DNA of 64,000 bases from Pseudescherichia sp039594205. Its GTDB lineage: Bacteria; Pseudomonadota; Gammaproteobacteria; Enterobacterales; Enterobacteriaceae. The stretch is from the NCBI GenBank assembly GCA_039594205.1, contig JBCNNW010000003.1, positions 1-64,000 of the forward strand, given 5' to 3'. A program made the translations under genes and the position numbers. Below are positions 16,744 through 26,156 of this stretch, one piece after another; the first letter of the stretch is position 1; each line of letters starts with the position of its first letter. The notes below the pieces were generated by a model. The model was not told the DNA's origin and made no database searches. It saw only the letters and a program-made list of their open reading frames with translations.

Positions 16744-17295
16744 ATGAAAAAATCACTTATTGCCGCAGCAGTTTTAACTGTATCTTTTGCTGCACCCTCT
16801 GTTTTTGCTGCCGAGTCCAACGACTCCGGTACTTTAACAATCAACGGTGTTATAAAAGGCACAACCTGCCACTTTGAATCCGGTGGACAAACGGCACATA
16901 TTCAGATGCAGCAGATTGGCACTAACTCATTACAAACTCTATCGGCGGGCAACGCCTATGCTGGCTATACCAACAAAACCTCTACTCCTTTTAAAGTCGT
17001 ATGTGACAACGCTACTACCGTTCCAAAAATAAAGTTTGTTAGCGAGCAATTTGGCGTACAGGGTGAAGACAGCGTCACTAATAATACCTCAGGTGACGCA
17101 GAGGGTGTGGGCTATGCACTTTTTGTTAATAACAATCGTGTTAATACTGATGGTCAAAACACTATCGCCAGTACTCCAAGTCCAGATGGTAAATATACAT
17201 TTGATATCTCTGCGCAGTACGCCAGGCTGCCAGTTGATACAGTCAAAGCAGGCACTGTAAATTCCAGCGTTACCCTCATGGTTATCGCAGACTAA
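16744..17295 (+). CDS. Major fimbrial subunit (type 1-like pilin)
   Basis: 183-residue pilin. A signal peptide with core LIAAAVLTVSFAAPSVFA is followed by the N-terminal donor strand SGTLTINGVIKGTTC. Two cysteines (in GTTCHF and KVVCDN) would form the usual pilin disulphide. The protein ends with the alternating strand SSVTLMVIAD, lacking the conserved penultimate Tyr of classical FimA. It is the first gene of a subunit-chaperone-usher-adhesin operon, has a good AAGGAAAT ribosome site, and is followed by an attenuator-like hairpin, which commonly raises pilin over chaperone output. Confidence 0.9.
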   Translation: MKKSLIAAAVLTVSFAAPSVFAAESNDSGTLTINGVIKGTTCHFESGGQTAHIQMQQIGTNSLQTLSAGNAYAGYTNKTSTPFKVVCDNATTVPKIKFVSEQFGVQGEDSVTNNTSGDAEGVGYALFVNNNRVNTDGQNTIASTPSPDGKYTFDISAQYARLPVDTVKAGTVNSSVTLMVIAD

Positions 17296-17304
17296 GGCTA
17301 TTTT

Positions 17305-17322
17305 CCGGCAGCACGCTGCCGG
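17305..17322 (+). terminator. Attenuator-like hairpin after the major pilin gene
   Basis: CCGGCAG-CACG-CTGCCGG followed by ATTTCTCTT in the 50-bp gap before the chaperone gene. It is likely a partial terminator or mRNA stabiliser favouring excess pilin. Confidence 0.55.
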
Positions 17323-17345
17323 ATTTCTCTTGCGGAGAGAGGATA

Positions 17346-18023
17346 ATGAAACGGATTTTTGCGGCTCTGTTAGCCGTTGCGGCGCTACCTGCCTGGGGCG
17401 GGGTTTACATCTATGGCACCCGCGTCATCTATCCGGCGGCAAAGAGAGAGGTCACCGTTCAGCTCATGAATCAGGGCGATCGCAGCGCACTGGTTCAGGC
17501 CTGGATTGACGATGGCGATATGCAAACGCCACCGGAAAAATTGCAGGTTCCCTTTCTTCTGAGTCCCCCCGTGATTAAGGTCAACGGCAATACCGGACAG
17601 CAACTTAAAATTAAATTTCTCAAGGCAAACTTACCGCAGGACCGGGAGTCGCTTTACTATCTTAACGTGCTGGATATTCCCCCTAATGCTGACAACGAGG
17701 CTGGAACAAACACGTTAAAGTTTGCCCTGCAGAACCGAGTCAAACTTATTTACCGACCAACTAACGTAGCTGGCGTTAATAAAGAGACATTTTCTAAAAT
17801 ACATATTAAGCACAATAACAATGGCCTCACCGTTGAGAACAGCTCTGCAAACTGGCTGACCATAACTGAAATTAAAAGCACGGTGAAAGCTAATAAAGAG
17901 ACATTGATGGTGGCACCGCATGCCAATATCAATCTGCCTGGCGCACCGGCTGCCAATCATTATGCCGTCACGCTTATCGATGATTACGGAAACTATCTAC
18001 GCGAAAACATCAAAAGTAATTAA
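17346..18023 (+). CDS. Periplasmic fimbrial chaperone
   Basis: 225-residue PapD/FimC-type chaperone. The signal peptide (FAALLAVAALPAWG) leads directly into the first strand GVYIYGTRVIYPAAKREVTVQL, whose Arg corresponds to the conserved Arg8 that anchors subunit C-termini. LKFALQNRVKLIYRP holds the matching Lys and the start of the inter-domain region. The second domain ends with PGAPAANHYAVTLIDDYG. It caps and delivers subunits to the usher encoded 17 bp downstream. Confidence 0.92.
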   Translation: MKRIFAALLAVAALPAWGGVYIYGTRVIYPAAKREVTVQLMNQGDRSALVQAWIDDGDMQTPPEKLQVPFLLSPPVIKVNGNTGQQLKIKFLKANLPQDRESLYYLNVLDIPPNADNEAGTNTLKFALQNRVKLIYRPTNVAGVNKETFSKIHIKHNNNGLTVENSSANWLTITEIKSTVKANKETLMVAPHANINLPGAPAANHYAVTLIDDYGNYLRENIKSN

Positions 18024-18040
18024 TAGTCAAGGAAGCTACC

Positions 18041-20527
18041 ATGTATAAACTTAACCTAATTACTTTAGGGATAGTCTCCTCTTTGCTTTTGCACATTGTG
18101 TCTGCCAGGGCTGAGACATTCGACACCCAATTTTTACACGGTGGATTAAAAGGAACAAAGGCGTCTAATCTACAGCTTGACGGCGATGCCCCCCTGCCCG
18201 GCACCTACGATTTAGATATTTATCTTAATGATGAATGGCGTGGGCGCTATAGCCTGATTGTTGCTGACGATCCGGATAAAACCTGCTTATCGCTCTCCCA
18301 GCTACAGCAGATAGGTATTAAAACAGAGACCTTTAAAAATCTTAATGCAGAAGCGTGTCTTGCGCTACATGACGCCGTCCAGGGGGGCAGCGTTAACTAT
18401 GATATGAGCCAGCTGGCGCTCAGGCTCACCGTTCCTCAGGCCTGGGTTACCACCCACGAACGTGGCTATATGCCGCCGGAAACCTGGGATCGGGGAGTTA
18501 ATGCCTTCTATACCTCTTACTACGCCAGCCAGTACTATAGCGACTACAAACAAAACGGCACCAGTAAGAATAGCTATGTGAATTTCAATAGCGGTCTGAA
18601 CCTGCTGGGTTTCCAGCTTCACTCCAGTTCTAACTATACCCAATCCGACGACGATCGGGGAAAATGGAAGAGCAATACGCTCTATCTGGAGCGCGGTATT
18701 CCCGAGATCCTTAGCACTGCGCGCGCCGGGGATATGTATACCGATGGCGAGCTGTTTGATTCAGTACGTTTCAACGGCGTCAGACTCTGGCGCGATATGC
18801 AGATGCTGCCTGACTCAAAGCAAAATTTCACGCCTGTAGTAAGAGGGATAGCCCAGAGTAATGCTCTGGTTACCGTGGAGCAGAACGGTTTTGTGGTCTA
18901 TCAGAGTGAAGTTCCCCCCGGCCCGTTTGCTATCGATGACTTACAGCTGGCGGGCGGCGGCGCTGACCTGGACGTTACCGTGAAAGAGGCGGATGGCACC
19001 ACGACACACTACCTTGTGCCCTTCTCCAGCGTGCCTAAAATGCTCCAGCCAGGCGTGGTAAAATATGACGTTGCCGCCGGGCGTAGCCATATTGAGGGTG
19101 CCAGCGATCAGGCCGACTTTATGCAGGGAAGCTGGCAGTATGGCGTTAATAATTTGCTGACGCTCTATACCGGTACGATGCTGTCGAACGATTACAACGC
19201 TTTTCTGCTGGGTACCGGCTGGAATACCGGTCCTGGAGCCTTCTCGCTGGACATTACCCGCTCCCACAGCAGCCAGGATGATGGCGCAACCTATGATGGA
19301 CAGAGCTATCAGATTGCATGGAGTAAATATTTGTCATCCACCGGTACACAGCTATCGATGGCAGCCTGGCGCTACTCCTCTAAGAACTACCGAACCTTTA
19401 ACGATCACGTCTGGGCAAACAATAAAAATAGCTACCATCACGACGATGACGATGTGTATGACATTGCCGACTACTACCAAAACGATTTTGGCCGAAAAAA
19501 TAGCTTTTCGCTTGCCGTTAACCAGGCGCTGCCCGCGGGCTGGGGCTCGCTCTCTGGTAGCGCCCTGTGGCGTGACTACTGGCAGCGAGGAGGAACCCGC
19601 AATGATGTCCAGTTAAGCTATTCAAACAGCTGGTCACGCGTTACTTATACCCTCTCTGCCAGCCAGTCCTACGATGAGGATGACCGGGAGGATAAACGGT
19701 TTAACATCTACTTCTCGATTCCTTTCTCGTGGGGTGATGATATCTCCACGCCACGGCGTGACCTGTACGTCTCTAACAGCACTACCTTCGATAATGATGG
19801 CTACCAGTCGAATAACACCAATATTAACGGCATCGCTGGCGCCAGGGATCAGTTTAACTATGGTGTGAACCTGAGCCATCAGCGCCAGGATAATGAAACC
19901 ACCGCCGGGGCAAATCTTGCCTGGCATGCTCCCTTTGCGACGCTGGACGGCAGCTATAGCCAGTCTAACCAGTACCACCAGGCAAGCGGCAGCATTCAGG
20001 GTGGCGTAGTTGCCTGGGGCGGCGGAGTGAATTTTACCCATTCACTCACCGAAACCTTTGCCATCATTGATGCGCCGGGGCTGGAAGGCGCTGTAGTACA
20101 GGGAAACAGGTACAACACCACCAGCAGCAAAGGCAGAGCAATCTATAGCGGCTTAACCCCTTATCGTGAAAATACGCTGCTGCTGGATACGTCCCATACC
20201 CAAAGCGACGTCGCATTAAACGGCAACCGCAAAGGCGCTGTACCTTATCGTGGCGCGGTTGTGCTGGCTAAGTTTGATACTGACAGTCGGAAGCCGCATC
20301 TTTTCACAGCCAGACGCCCGGACGGTTCACCGCTGACCTTTGGCTATGAAGTGGAAGATGAGGCGGGCCAGAATGTGGGCGTAGTTGCCCAGGGCAGCCA
20401 GCTATTCATTCGTACCGATAACGTGCCGCACTCTGTACATGTCGCGACAGATAAGCAGCAGGGTCTCTCCTGTATTATCACGTTCGGTAAAACAATTGAC
20501 GAAAGCAAAATTTATACTTGCCGCTAG
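18041..20527 (+). CDS. Outer-membrane fimbrial usher
   Basis: 828-residue FimD/PapC-type usher. After a signal peptide ending in SARA comes the N-terminal chaperone-binding domain (ETFDTQFLHGG...LPGTYDLDIYLNDEWRG). The translocation barrel is interrupted by the plug domain near residues 230-320 (VRGIAQSNALVTVEQNGFVVYQ, VPPGPFAIDDL). C-terminal domains include GRAIYSGLTPYRENTLLLD and GAVVLAKFDTDSRKP, and the protein ends with a Cys pair (GLSCIITFG...IYTCR). Full length and intact. The adhesin gene begins 11 bp after its stop. Confidence 0.94.
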   Translation: MYKLNLITLGIVSSLLLHIVSARAETFDTQFLHGGLKGTKASNLQLDGDAPLPGTYDLDIYLNDEWRGRYSLIVADDPDKTCLSLSQLQQIGIKTETFKNLNAEACLALHDAVQGGSVNYDMSQLALRLTVPQAWVTTHERGYMPPETWDRGVNAFYTSYYASQYYSDYKQNGTSKNSYVNFNSGLNLLGFQLHSSSNYTQSDDDRGKWKSNTLYLERGIPEILSTARAGDMYTDGELFDSVRFNGVRLWRDMQMLPDSKQNFTPVVRGIAQSNALVTVEQNGFVVYQSEVPPGPFAIDDLQLAGGGADLDVTVKEADGTTTHYLVPFSSVPKMLQPGVVKYDVAAGRSHIEGASDQADFMQGSWQYGVNNLLTLYTGTMLSNDYNAFLLGTGWNTGPGAFSLDITRSHSSQDDGATYDGQSYQIAWSKYLSSTGTQLSMAAWRYSSKNYRTFNDHVWANNKNSYHHDDDDVYDIADYYQNDFGRKNSFSLAVNQALPAGWGSLSGSALWRDYWQRGGTRNDVQLSYSNSWSRVTYTLSASQSYDEDDREDKRFNIYFSIPFSWGDDISTPRRDLYVSNSTTFDNDGYQSNNTNINGIAGARDQFNYGVNLSHQRQDNETTAGANLAWHAPFATLDGSYSQSNQYHQASGSIQGGVVAWGGGVNFTHSLTETFAIIDAPGLEGAVVQGNRYNTTSSKGRAIYSGLTPYRENTLLLDTSHTQSDVALNGNRKGAVPYRGAVVLAKFDTDSRKPHLFTARRPDGSPLTFGYEVEDEAGQNVGVVAQGSQLFIRTDNVPHSVHVATDKQQGLSCIITFGKTIDESKIYTCR

Positions 20528-20538
20528 AAGGGATCACT

Positions 20539-21558
20539 ATGCGTATTTTACTGGCACTTATTACGGTTTTTGCTGTTTTTCAGGCGCAGGCTTATTGTTA
20601 TATTACCGGCACTGATAAGACCCCAATAAGAAAAGCCAATCCTGTCGAAATTAATCTTGATACAGCCAACAGCAACCAAGAGATACCCATTACTTTTATT
20701 AGCGGAACTCCTGAGTTCAAATGCTACGCTAACTTTCTTAGCGGAAACACCTTTAGTTTATCGACCCTGGCTAATGGTAAAGAGCAATTCTATTCGATAA
20801 AAAACAATATTCATAACGTAGTGATTGGAATATCATTGGTGAGTACAAAGTCATCAACATCTAACTTTACTGGAGAATCCTCTTCTGGCGGCAAAGCCTA
20901 TGCGGCAACACACATTGATGACCAACTACAATACAAGCTAAAATACAGCCTGAAATTTAACCACGCGGGCAGTGTTAATAACATTCTGGATGTCAACCAG
21001 GCGGTTATACTCGAAGATAAATTAATTTTAAAACCATCTTCCTGTAGTTTCATTGGATGTATTTATGGTAACAATAACACTGGGCAGCAATATGTCAATG
21101 AAGTACCGATAGTTGTTAAATACACCCCCACCACCTGCACCTTCAAAAATCAGGCGATCTCAGCCCCGGATATTAGCTATCACGAAATTGATAGCAACGG
21201 CTTTGCTGTACCGAAATCCCAGCAGCCAGAGCTTCAGTGCAGCAGTATTACCGGCGTGGCGACCAGCAATATCCATTATCATTTTGAGTCCATCAGCGCG
21301 ACCCAGGGCAATATCTTAAAAAACGATTTAGAAACGCTGCAGGGAAGCGCAGGAGAAGTAGGATTCCAACTAATGAATAACAACAAAGCCATTAATTTTC
21401 CCTCCAGTGAGCAATTTACGCTCGCCGACCGGGGGAGCGCCTTGCTGAACAACACAATTTATCCGCTCAATCTCCAACTCCGCTATGCCCGCTATGGTAA
21501 TAAGGTGTTTGCTGGCAAGGTCCAAAGCAAGGTCAAAGTCGTTGTGGATTATGATTAA
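20539..21558 (+). CDS. Two-domain fimbrial tip adhesin
   Basis: 339-residue exported protein at the distal end of the fimbrial operon. The start at 20539 follows AGAAGGGA by 6 nt and gives a signal peptide ending in AQA; an in-frame start at 20518 overlaps the usher gene and lacks these. The N-terminal half (to about residue 195) has no clear family match and would be the receptor-binding domain, with the Cys pair PSSCSFIGCIYG near its end. The C-terminal half is pilin-like, with Cys in TTCTFKNQ and LQCSSITG and a terminal strand KVKVVVDYD. The receptor cannot be predicted. Confidence 0.85.
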   Translation: MRILLALITVFAVFQAQAYCYITGTDKTPIRKANPVEINLDTANSNQEIPITFISGTPEFKCYANFLSGNTFSLSTLANGKEQFYSIKNNIHNVVIGISLVSTKSSTSNFTGESSSGGKAYAATHIDDQLQYKLKYSLKFNHAGSVNNILDVNQAVILEDKLILKPSSCSFIGCIYGNNNTGQQYVNEVPIVVKYTPTTCTFKNQAISAPDISYHEIDSNGFAVPKSQQPELQCSSITGVATSNIHYHFESISATQGNILKNDLETLQGSAGEVGFQLMNNNKAINFPSSEQFTLADRGSALLNNTIYPLNLQLRYARYGNKVFAGKVQSKVKVVVDYD

Positions 21559-21579
21559 GAGCAAGCGATAACAAACTCA

Positions 21580-21619
21580 CCTGTGGTTCTTGAACCATAA
21601 TGAGGTAAAAGACCACAGG
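21580..21619 (+). promoter_or_regulatory. Nested inverted repeats in the quinone oxidoreductase leader
   Basis: TGGTTC-TT-GAACCA (21584-21597) lies inside a longer pair, CCTGTGGT (21580-21587) and ACCACAGG (21612-21619). The second arm includes part of the Shine-Dalgarno ACAGGAG, so a folded leader could hide the ribosome site. The inner palindrome could instead be a regulator site. Confidence 0.5.
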
Positions 21620-21627
21620 AGAATAAG

Positions 21628-22668
21628 ATGTCCGAACAAGCCTATACCATTCCTGACACCATGACCGCGATTGACATTACCCAGCCCGGCGGGCCGGAGG
21701 TTCTGCAGGCGACAACGCGCCCGGTGCCCTCTCCTCAGGCGAACGAGGTGCTGATTCGTACCGTCGCCGCTGGGGTAAACGGTCCGGACGTGTTGCAGCG
21801 TAAGGGGCAGTATGCACCACCGCCGGGGGCCTCTGATATCCCAGGCCTGGAGGTATCCGGTGTGGTGGTCGCCGTGGGCGCTGAGGTGCAGAACTTTGTG
21901 CCGGGGGATCGCGTTGCAGCCCTGATTACCGGCGGCGGCTATGCTGAGTATTGCACCGCCCATGAGAGCAACACCCTGCCGCTACCACCCGGACTGAACT
22001 TTGTCGAAGCGGCGGCGTTGCCGGAGACCTTTATGACGGTCTGGCTTAACATGTTCCAGCGCGGCCAGTTTAAAGCCGGTGATATTATTTTGATCCACGG
22101 CGGCGCGTCCGGTATTGGCACCACGGCAACCATGCTGGCGAAGGCCTTTGGCGCAGCCAAAATCATCACTACCGTGGGTTCCACCGAGCATCGCGAGGCC
22201 AGCCTGAAGCTCGGCGCAGACGTCGCCGTGCTCTACAAAGAGGAAGACTTTGTCGAGATTGTTAAAGAGGCAACCGACGGCCACGGAGCAGATATTATCC
22301 TCGATATCATCGCGGGTGATTATGTTGCGCGAAACTATGAGGCCGCGGCGATGCACGGGCGCATCGTGCAGATAAGCGTACTCGCCGGTCCCGCCAAAGA
22401 GCTAAACCTGTTCCCGATGCTGTCCAAACAGCTGATGCATATCGGCTCTACCCTGCGCTCGCGTTCGCCCGCCGCTAAAGCTGAAATCATTGAAGAGCTT
22501 AACGACCACGTCTGGCCGCTGATTGAGGCCGGGAAGCTTAAACCGCAAATCTACAAAACGTTCCCGCTCGCGGAGGCGGCCGATGCCCACCGGTTACTGG
22601 ATGAGGGAACGCATATCGGCAAGGTTGTTTTGATTGCCGATGAGGATCACGCAAAAGAACGTATATAA
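21628..22668 (+). CDS. NAD(P)H quinone oxidoreductase, PIG3 family
   Basis: 346-residue zinc-independent medium-chain dehydrogenase/reductase. The N-terminal GroES-like domain has the signature IRTVAAGVNGPDVLQRKGQYAPPPGASDIPGLEVSG. The Rossmann nucleotide site is ILIHGGASGIGTTATMLAKAFGA near residues 152-174, and the C-terminal part has TLRSRSPAAKAEI, typical of the PIG3/zeta-crystallin group. The likely role is NADPH-dependent reduction of quinones or alpha,beta-enones in the cytosol. A LysR regulator gene follows 31 bp downstream on the same strand and may control it. Confidence 0.88.
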   Translation: MSEQAYTIPDTMTAIDITQPGGPEVLQATTRPVPSPQANEVLIRTVAAGVNGPDVLQRKGQYAPPPGASDIPGLEVSGVVVAVGAEVQNFVPGDRVAALITGGGYAEYCTAHESNTLPLPPGLNFVEAAALPETFMTVWLNMFQRGQFKAGDIILIHGGASGIGTTATMLAKAFGAAKIITTVGSTEHREASLKLGADVAVLYKEEDFVEIVKEATDGHGADIILDIIAGDYVARNYEAAAMHGRIVQISVLAGPAKELNLFPMLSKQLMHIGSTLRSRSPAAKAEIIEELNDHVWPLIEAGKLKPQIYKTFPLAEAADAHRLLDEGTHIGKVVLIADEDHAKERI

Positions 22669-22699
22669 TCAGCCGTAATATGACAAACGGGGGTTATAG

Positions 22700-23608
22700 A
22701 TGGATCAGCTGGTGGCGATACGGGCCTTTGCCCGGGTAGTAGAGGCAGGTAACTTTACCCGGGCAGCGGATTCGCTGGAGATGCCGAATGCCACCGTCAG
22801 CAAGCTGATTCAGGAGCTGGAGGCGCACCTTGGCGTGCGCCTGCTTCAGCGTACCACCCGCCGCGTGACGGTCACCCCCGAAGGACGCGACTACTACGAA
22901 AAGAGCGCCCGCATTCTGCGCGATCTGGAGGATATAGACACCTCCTTTAACGCGGTCCGCAGCAAGCCGCGTGGGCTGCTGCGGATCGATATCGGCGGCT
23001 CTACCGCCCGCGACGTGCTCATCCCTATTCTTCCCGAGTTCATGACGCGCTATCCGGATATCCACATCGATCTGGGCGTATCCGATCGCACGGTGGATCT
23101 GATCAGCGATAACGTGGACTGCGTGATCCGCGGCGGCCCACTGGAGAGTTCATCGCTTATCGCCCGCCACATCGGCTCGGCAACGCTGATTACCTGTGCG
23201 ACACCGGAGTACCTGAAAGCCTTCGGCACGCCTGCCTATCCGGACGAGCTAAAAAACGGCCACCGGCTGGTGAGCTATCTCTCTCCGCAAAACGGCAGAG
23301 CCTTCCCTTTTCGCTTCGAGCACAACGGCGAGAAAACGGATATTAAGATCGATCACCGTATCGGGGTCAACGAGAGTAACGCCCATCTGGCAGCAGGCCT
23401 GGCGGGGCTGGGGGTTATCCAGACCTTCAGCTATTCGACGGCTGAGGCGCTGCGCAACGGCACGCTGGTAGAGATCCTTAAAGCGTGGCGCCCGGCGCCC
23501 TATCCTTTTCACGTGGTCTATCCGCAGAGCCGTCACGTCACGCATCGGCTGCGCGTGTTTATCGACTGGCTGTTAGAGCGCTTTCCGCAGCGGGTGGCGG
23601 GAGCGTGA
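22700..23608 (+). CDS. LysR family transcriptional regulator
   Basis: 302-residue regulator. The N-terminal winged helix-turn-helix is MDQLVAIRAFARVVEAGNFTRAADSLEMPNATVSKLIQELEAHLGVRLLQRTTR in outline (residues 1-54), followed by the effector domain (LRIDIGGSTARDVLIP onward), of the PcaQ/DsdC-like CrgA group. It probably acts on the adjacent quinone oxidoreductase gene, whose leader holds an inverted repeat; the effector is unknown. Confidence 0.88.
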   Translation: MDQLVAIRAFARVVEAGNFTRAADSLEMPNATVSKLIQELEAHLGVRLLQRTTRRVTVTPEGRDYYEKSARILRDLEDIDTSFNAVRSKPRGLLRIDIGGSTARDVLIPILPEFMTRYPDIHIDLGVSDRTVDLISDNVDCVIRGGPLESSSLIARHIGSATLITCATPEYLKAFGTPAYPDELKNGHRLVSYLSPQNGRAFPFRFEHNGEKTDIKIDHRIGVNESNAHLAAGLAGLGVIQTFSYSTAEALRNGTLVEILKAWRPAPYPFHVVYPQSRHVTHRLRVFIDWLLERFPQRVAGA

Positions 23609-23705
23609 TGCAGGCTCCAGAGACGGCTATAAAATAGTCAATTCATCGCGCATGCTGCCAGCGGCCAGGTTATAAATAGGGAAAGATCGTTGCGGATATT
23701 CTCCT

Positions 23706-25067
23706 ATGATGCGGCTAACCATGATCCTGCTGGGTATAGATTTTCTGCGCTCACACTGGCGCGGATTGCGCCGCTTCGGCTGGCTTACGCTCATTGCTGG
23801 CGTGGTGCTGTTTATCGATGCGCTGGACGGTGCGCTGTTCTTCCCTATCGAGCTATTCGCTTCGCTGCTGCTGTTCGAAGGCTGCGCGACGCTGATGGTG
23901 GCTCACAGCGGCATGGGTGGCCAGCGTATTTTGCGCTATGTAAAGGGCGCGGCGTTCTCGCTTGCTGCGGTACTGATCCTCGCCGGGAACCACGATGGCA
24001 ATTTCCTGCTGTCGATGATCTTTGGTCTGCTCTTCCTGTTTGACGGCGCGCTGCAGATCGCCTCCGCGGTTGTCGTCCGCTATCAACGCTGGCGGCCTGC
24101 GTTGTGGGGCGGGATCGTCGAGATCGTGCTGGCCCTGTTTTTCTTCCAGCCCTGGCCCTCAAACTATGCCGGCACCGTTCCCTACTGTCTTGGCCTGGTG
24201 CTGGCCTTTGCTGGCTGGAATCTGTTTATCCTTGCGAATCGTGTCAGGCGAGCCGCGGCTAATCCCGGTCTGAAAGGCGAGGAGTTTATGGAGGAGACGG
24301 ATGTACCTCCCCCTGCGGTTGTAGAGTGGGATGGCCCGCCGGACGACGATGAAAAAGCCCTGACCGTTCACGTCTGGACGCCGGTAGGCTCCGCAGCAAG
24401 CGAGGCCGTTCCGCGTCCGGTTATCAGCCGCTATATTGCTGCCGTCGATCGCAACGGCGTTATCTCCACCGGACATGCTGCGCTGGAGTCTCCCGGCGGT
24501 ATCTATATCAGCCTCTACCCGGCCGTGCAGATCGACCGCTCACCGGATGCCTTTGCCCGCACGCTACACGCCACCGCAGAGAACGACGTACCAGGACAGT
24601 TTCAGCCGGACTATGCCACGGAGTCCGTGCAGTGGTGTCCATCGACGCGTAAGGTGCGCATTCGCAACTACAGCGAGACCCGGCTGGCGGCATTCTGGGC
24701 GCATTATCGTCAGAATGAGTCCTATAACCTGACGCACCGGAACTGTTCCAGCACCGTGGCGCGGGCGCTGGAGGCCGCGCTGGAAGGCTCGGTCGGCAGG
24801 CTGTGGCAGGCGCGCGGATTCTGGATGGCGATGGGTAAGCTGATGTCTACCCCGGAGCTGTGGGTGGCCCTCCAGCTGCGCAAGCGCGCGGAGACGATGG
24901 CCTGGACACCTGGACTGGTGCTCGACTATGCCCGCGCCCTGAGTATGCTCGCTGATCCGCGTCCGACAGGCTGGTTTAACACCGTCGGCCGCGCGCTGAA
25001 AAGAATGTTCCACCGTCGGGTGGCCTGGGAGAAGGGTGAAAGCGGCGAAGGGATGGAGGGGGAGTGA
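23706..25067 (+). CDS. HdeD-like membrane protein fused to a thiol-hydrolase-like domain
   Basis: 453-residue protein in two parts. Residues 1-180 hold about six membrane helices of the DUF308/HdeD type (FGWLTLIAGVVLFIDALDGALFF, LLFLFDGALQIASA). After an acidic linker (PPDDDEKALTVHVW), residues 230-400 look like a papain-fold/NlpC-P60-like or LRAT-like hydrolase: GVISTGHAALESPGG gives a candidate catalytic His, and YNLTHRNCSSTVARALEAALEG a candidate catalytic Cys at the start of a helix. The order His then Cys matches permuted (LRAT/PPPDE-like) enzymes. No function is established; an envelope-associated peptidase or acyl hydrolase is an inference. Confidence 0.7.
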   Translation: MMRLTMILLGIDFLRSHWRGLRRFGWLTLIAGVVLFIDALDGALFFPIELFASLLLFEGCATLMVAHSGMGGQRILRYVKGAAFSLAAVLILAGNHDGNFLLSMIFGLLFLFDGALQIASAVVVRYQRWRPALWGGIVEIVLALFFFQPWPSNYAGTVPYCLGLVLAFAGWNLFILANRVRRAAANPGLKGEEFMEETDVPPPAVVEWDGPPDDDEKALTVHVWTPVGSAASEAVPRPVISRYIAAVDRNGVISTGHAALESPGGIYISLYPAVQIDRSPDAFARTLHATAENDVPGQFQPDYATESVQWCPSTRKVRIRNYSETRLAAFWAHYRQNESYNLTHRNCSSTVARALEAALEGSVGRLWQARGFWMAMGKLMSTPELWVALQLRKRAETMAWTPGLVLDYARALSMLADPRPTGWFNTVGRALKRMFHRRVAWEKGESGEGMEGE

Positions 25068-25082
25068 TCGCCCCTCATAGCA

Positions 25083-26045
25083 CTATTCCGCCCCGGACTG
25101 CGCATACTGATAGAGCCGGTCGCGGGCGAGGTTTTTCATCTTCACTTCACACATGATGTCAAAATCCGCAAACGACAGCGCCCAGTCGTTCAACGTCGGA
25201 TTGAAAAAGAAGTCAGAGTGCGCCCTGAGTTTGGTTTTTGGCACGCCAAGGCTACTCTGCTCCGGGAAGCCCTGCTCGGGGATGATCCCCTCCTGCGAAA
25301 TGGAGTAGTGCATCACCGGCCTGACACCCTGCCACGACGCCTTAACCTGGTCAATGCGTGGGTCGTTGGGCTGGATAAACTCTGCCTCTTTCACCCAGTG
25401 ATGGTGAATATCCACCACGATTGGGCAGAGGTCTTTCGCCTGGAGAACATCATCCAGCGAGCAGGAGATCTCGTCGTTCTCGACGGTCAGCATTCGGCGG
25501 GCCTCCGGGCTAAGCCTGCCGAATGCGCTTTTGAACCCGGCAAAGCCCGCCTTACCATTCATATGGATGTTGATTTTGAAATCCTGGAAGGTTTTGCCAT
25601 AGCCCATCAGCGTGGCGCAGAGCGTATGGTATTCCACATCCTCCAGCGCGCGCTCCACCACCAGCACATTATCCGAGGCGAGCACCGAGTACTGCCCAGG
25701 GTGAAACGAGAGGCGGATGTCATTCGCGCGGGCGAAATCACCGCACTTAGTGAAGAGCGGATAGAGTTCCGGCAGGAACTCTTTATACAGCGCCGTGGCT
25801 TCGGGTACGGTGTAGAGCGGCAGCAGATCGCTGCCGATGCGCATCATCCGCAGGTCAGGCGGCAGCTGCGCCAGCTCCTGAAAAAGCAGATAGAGGTTGG
25901 TCAGGTTGGTCGCTGACAGCGTATAGATCAGCGTTGATCGTGCTTCACTCTCCAGACTCAAAAATCGCGTACGGGTGGTGGCTTTAAAGGGAAAGCGCTG
26001 CTTTAAATCCGGGTCCAGAAACTTACAAGCGAAGCCTAATTTCAT
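25083..26045 (-). CDS. uvsE: UV damage endonuclease UvsE/UvdE
   Basis: 320-residue TIM-barrel metallo-endonuclease that nicks DNA 5' to UV photoproducts and other lesions, starting an excision route independent of UvrABC. Family marks: the N-terminal KLGFACK, RIGSDLLPLYTVPE, RLSFHPGQYSVLAS, DFKINIHMNGKAG, LTVENDEIS, IVVDIHHHWV and the C-terminal AHSDFFFNP, which supply the His/Glu/Asp metal ligands. The start at 26045 has a strong GGAGG site; an in-frame start at 26069 does not. UvsE is uncommon in Enterobacteriaceae and absent from E. coli K-12. Confidence 0.92.
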   Translation of the reverse strand: MKLGFACKFLDPDLKQRFPFKATTRTRFLSLESEARSTLIYTLSATNLTNLYLLFQELAQLPPDLRMMRIGSDLLPLYTVPEATALYKEFLPELYPLFTKCGDFARANDIRLSFHPGQYSVLASDNVLVVERALEDVEYHTLCATLMGYGKTFQDFKINIHMNGKAGFAGFKSAFGRLSPEARRMLTVENDEISCSLDDVLQAKDLCPIVVDIHHHWVKEAEFIQPNDPRIDQVKASWQGVRPVMHYSISQEGIIPEQGFPEQSSLGVPKTKLRAHSDFFFNPTLNDWALSFADFDIMCEVKMKNLARDRLYQYAQSGAE

Positions 26046-26156
26046 GTGTCCTCCATAAGGTAATCTCATAGGAGTTTAGCAGGCGTTGCCGTAGTCCTTC
26101 TGTTTAAGCAAAGACGCTATACTATCGGCACATTTTTTAAGGCTGCCGTTACTGAT

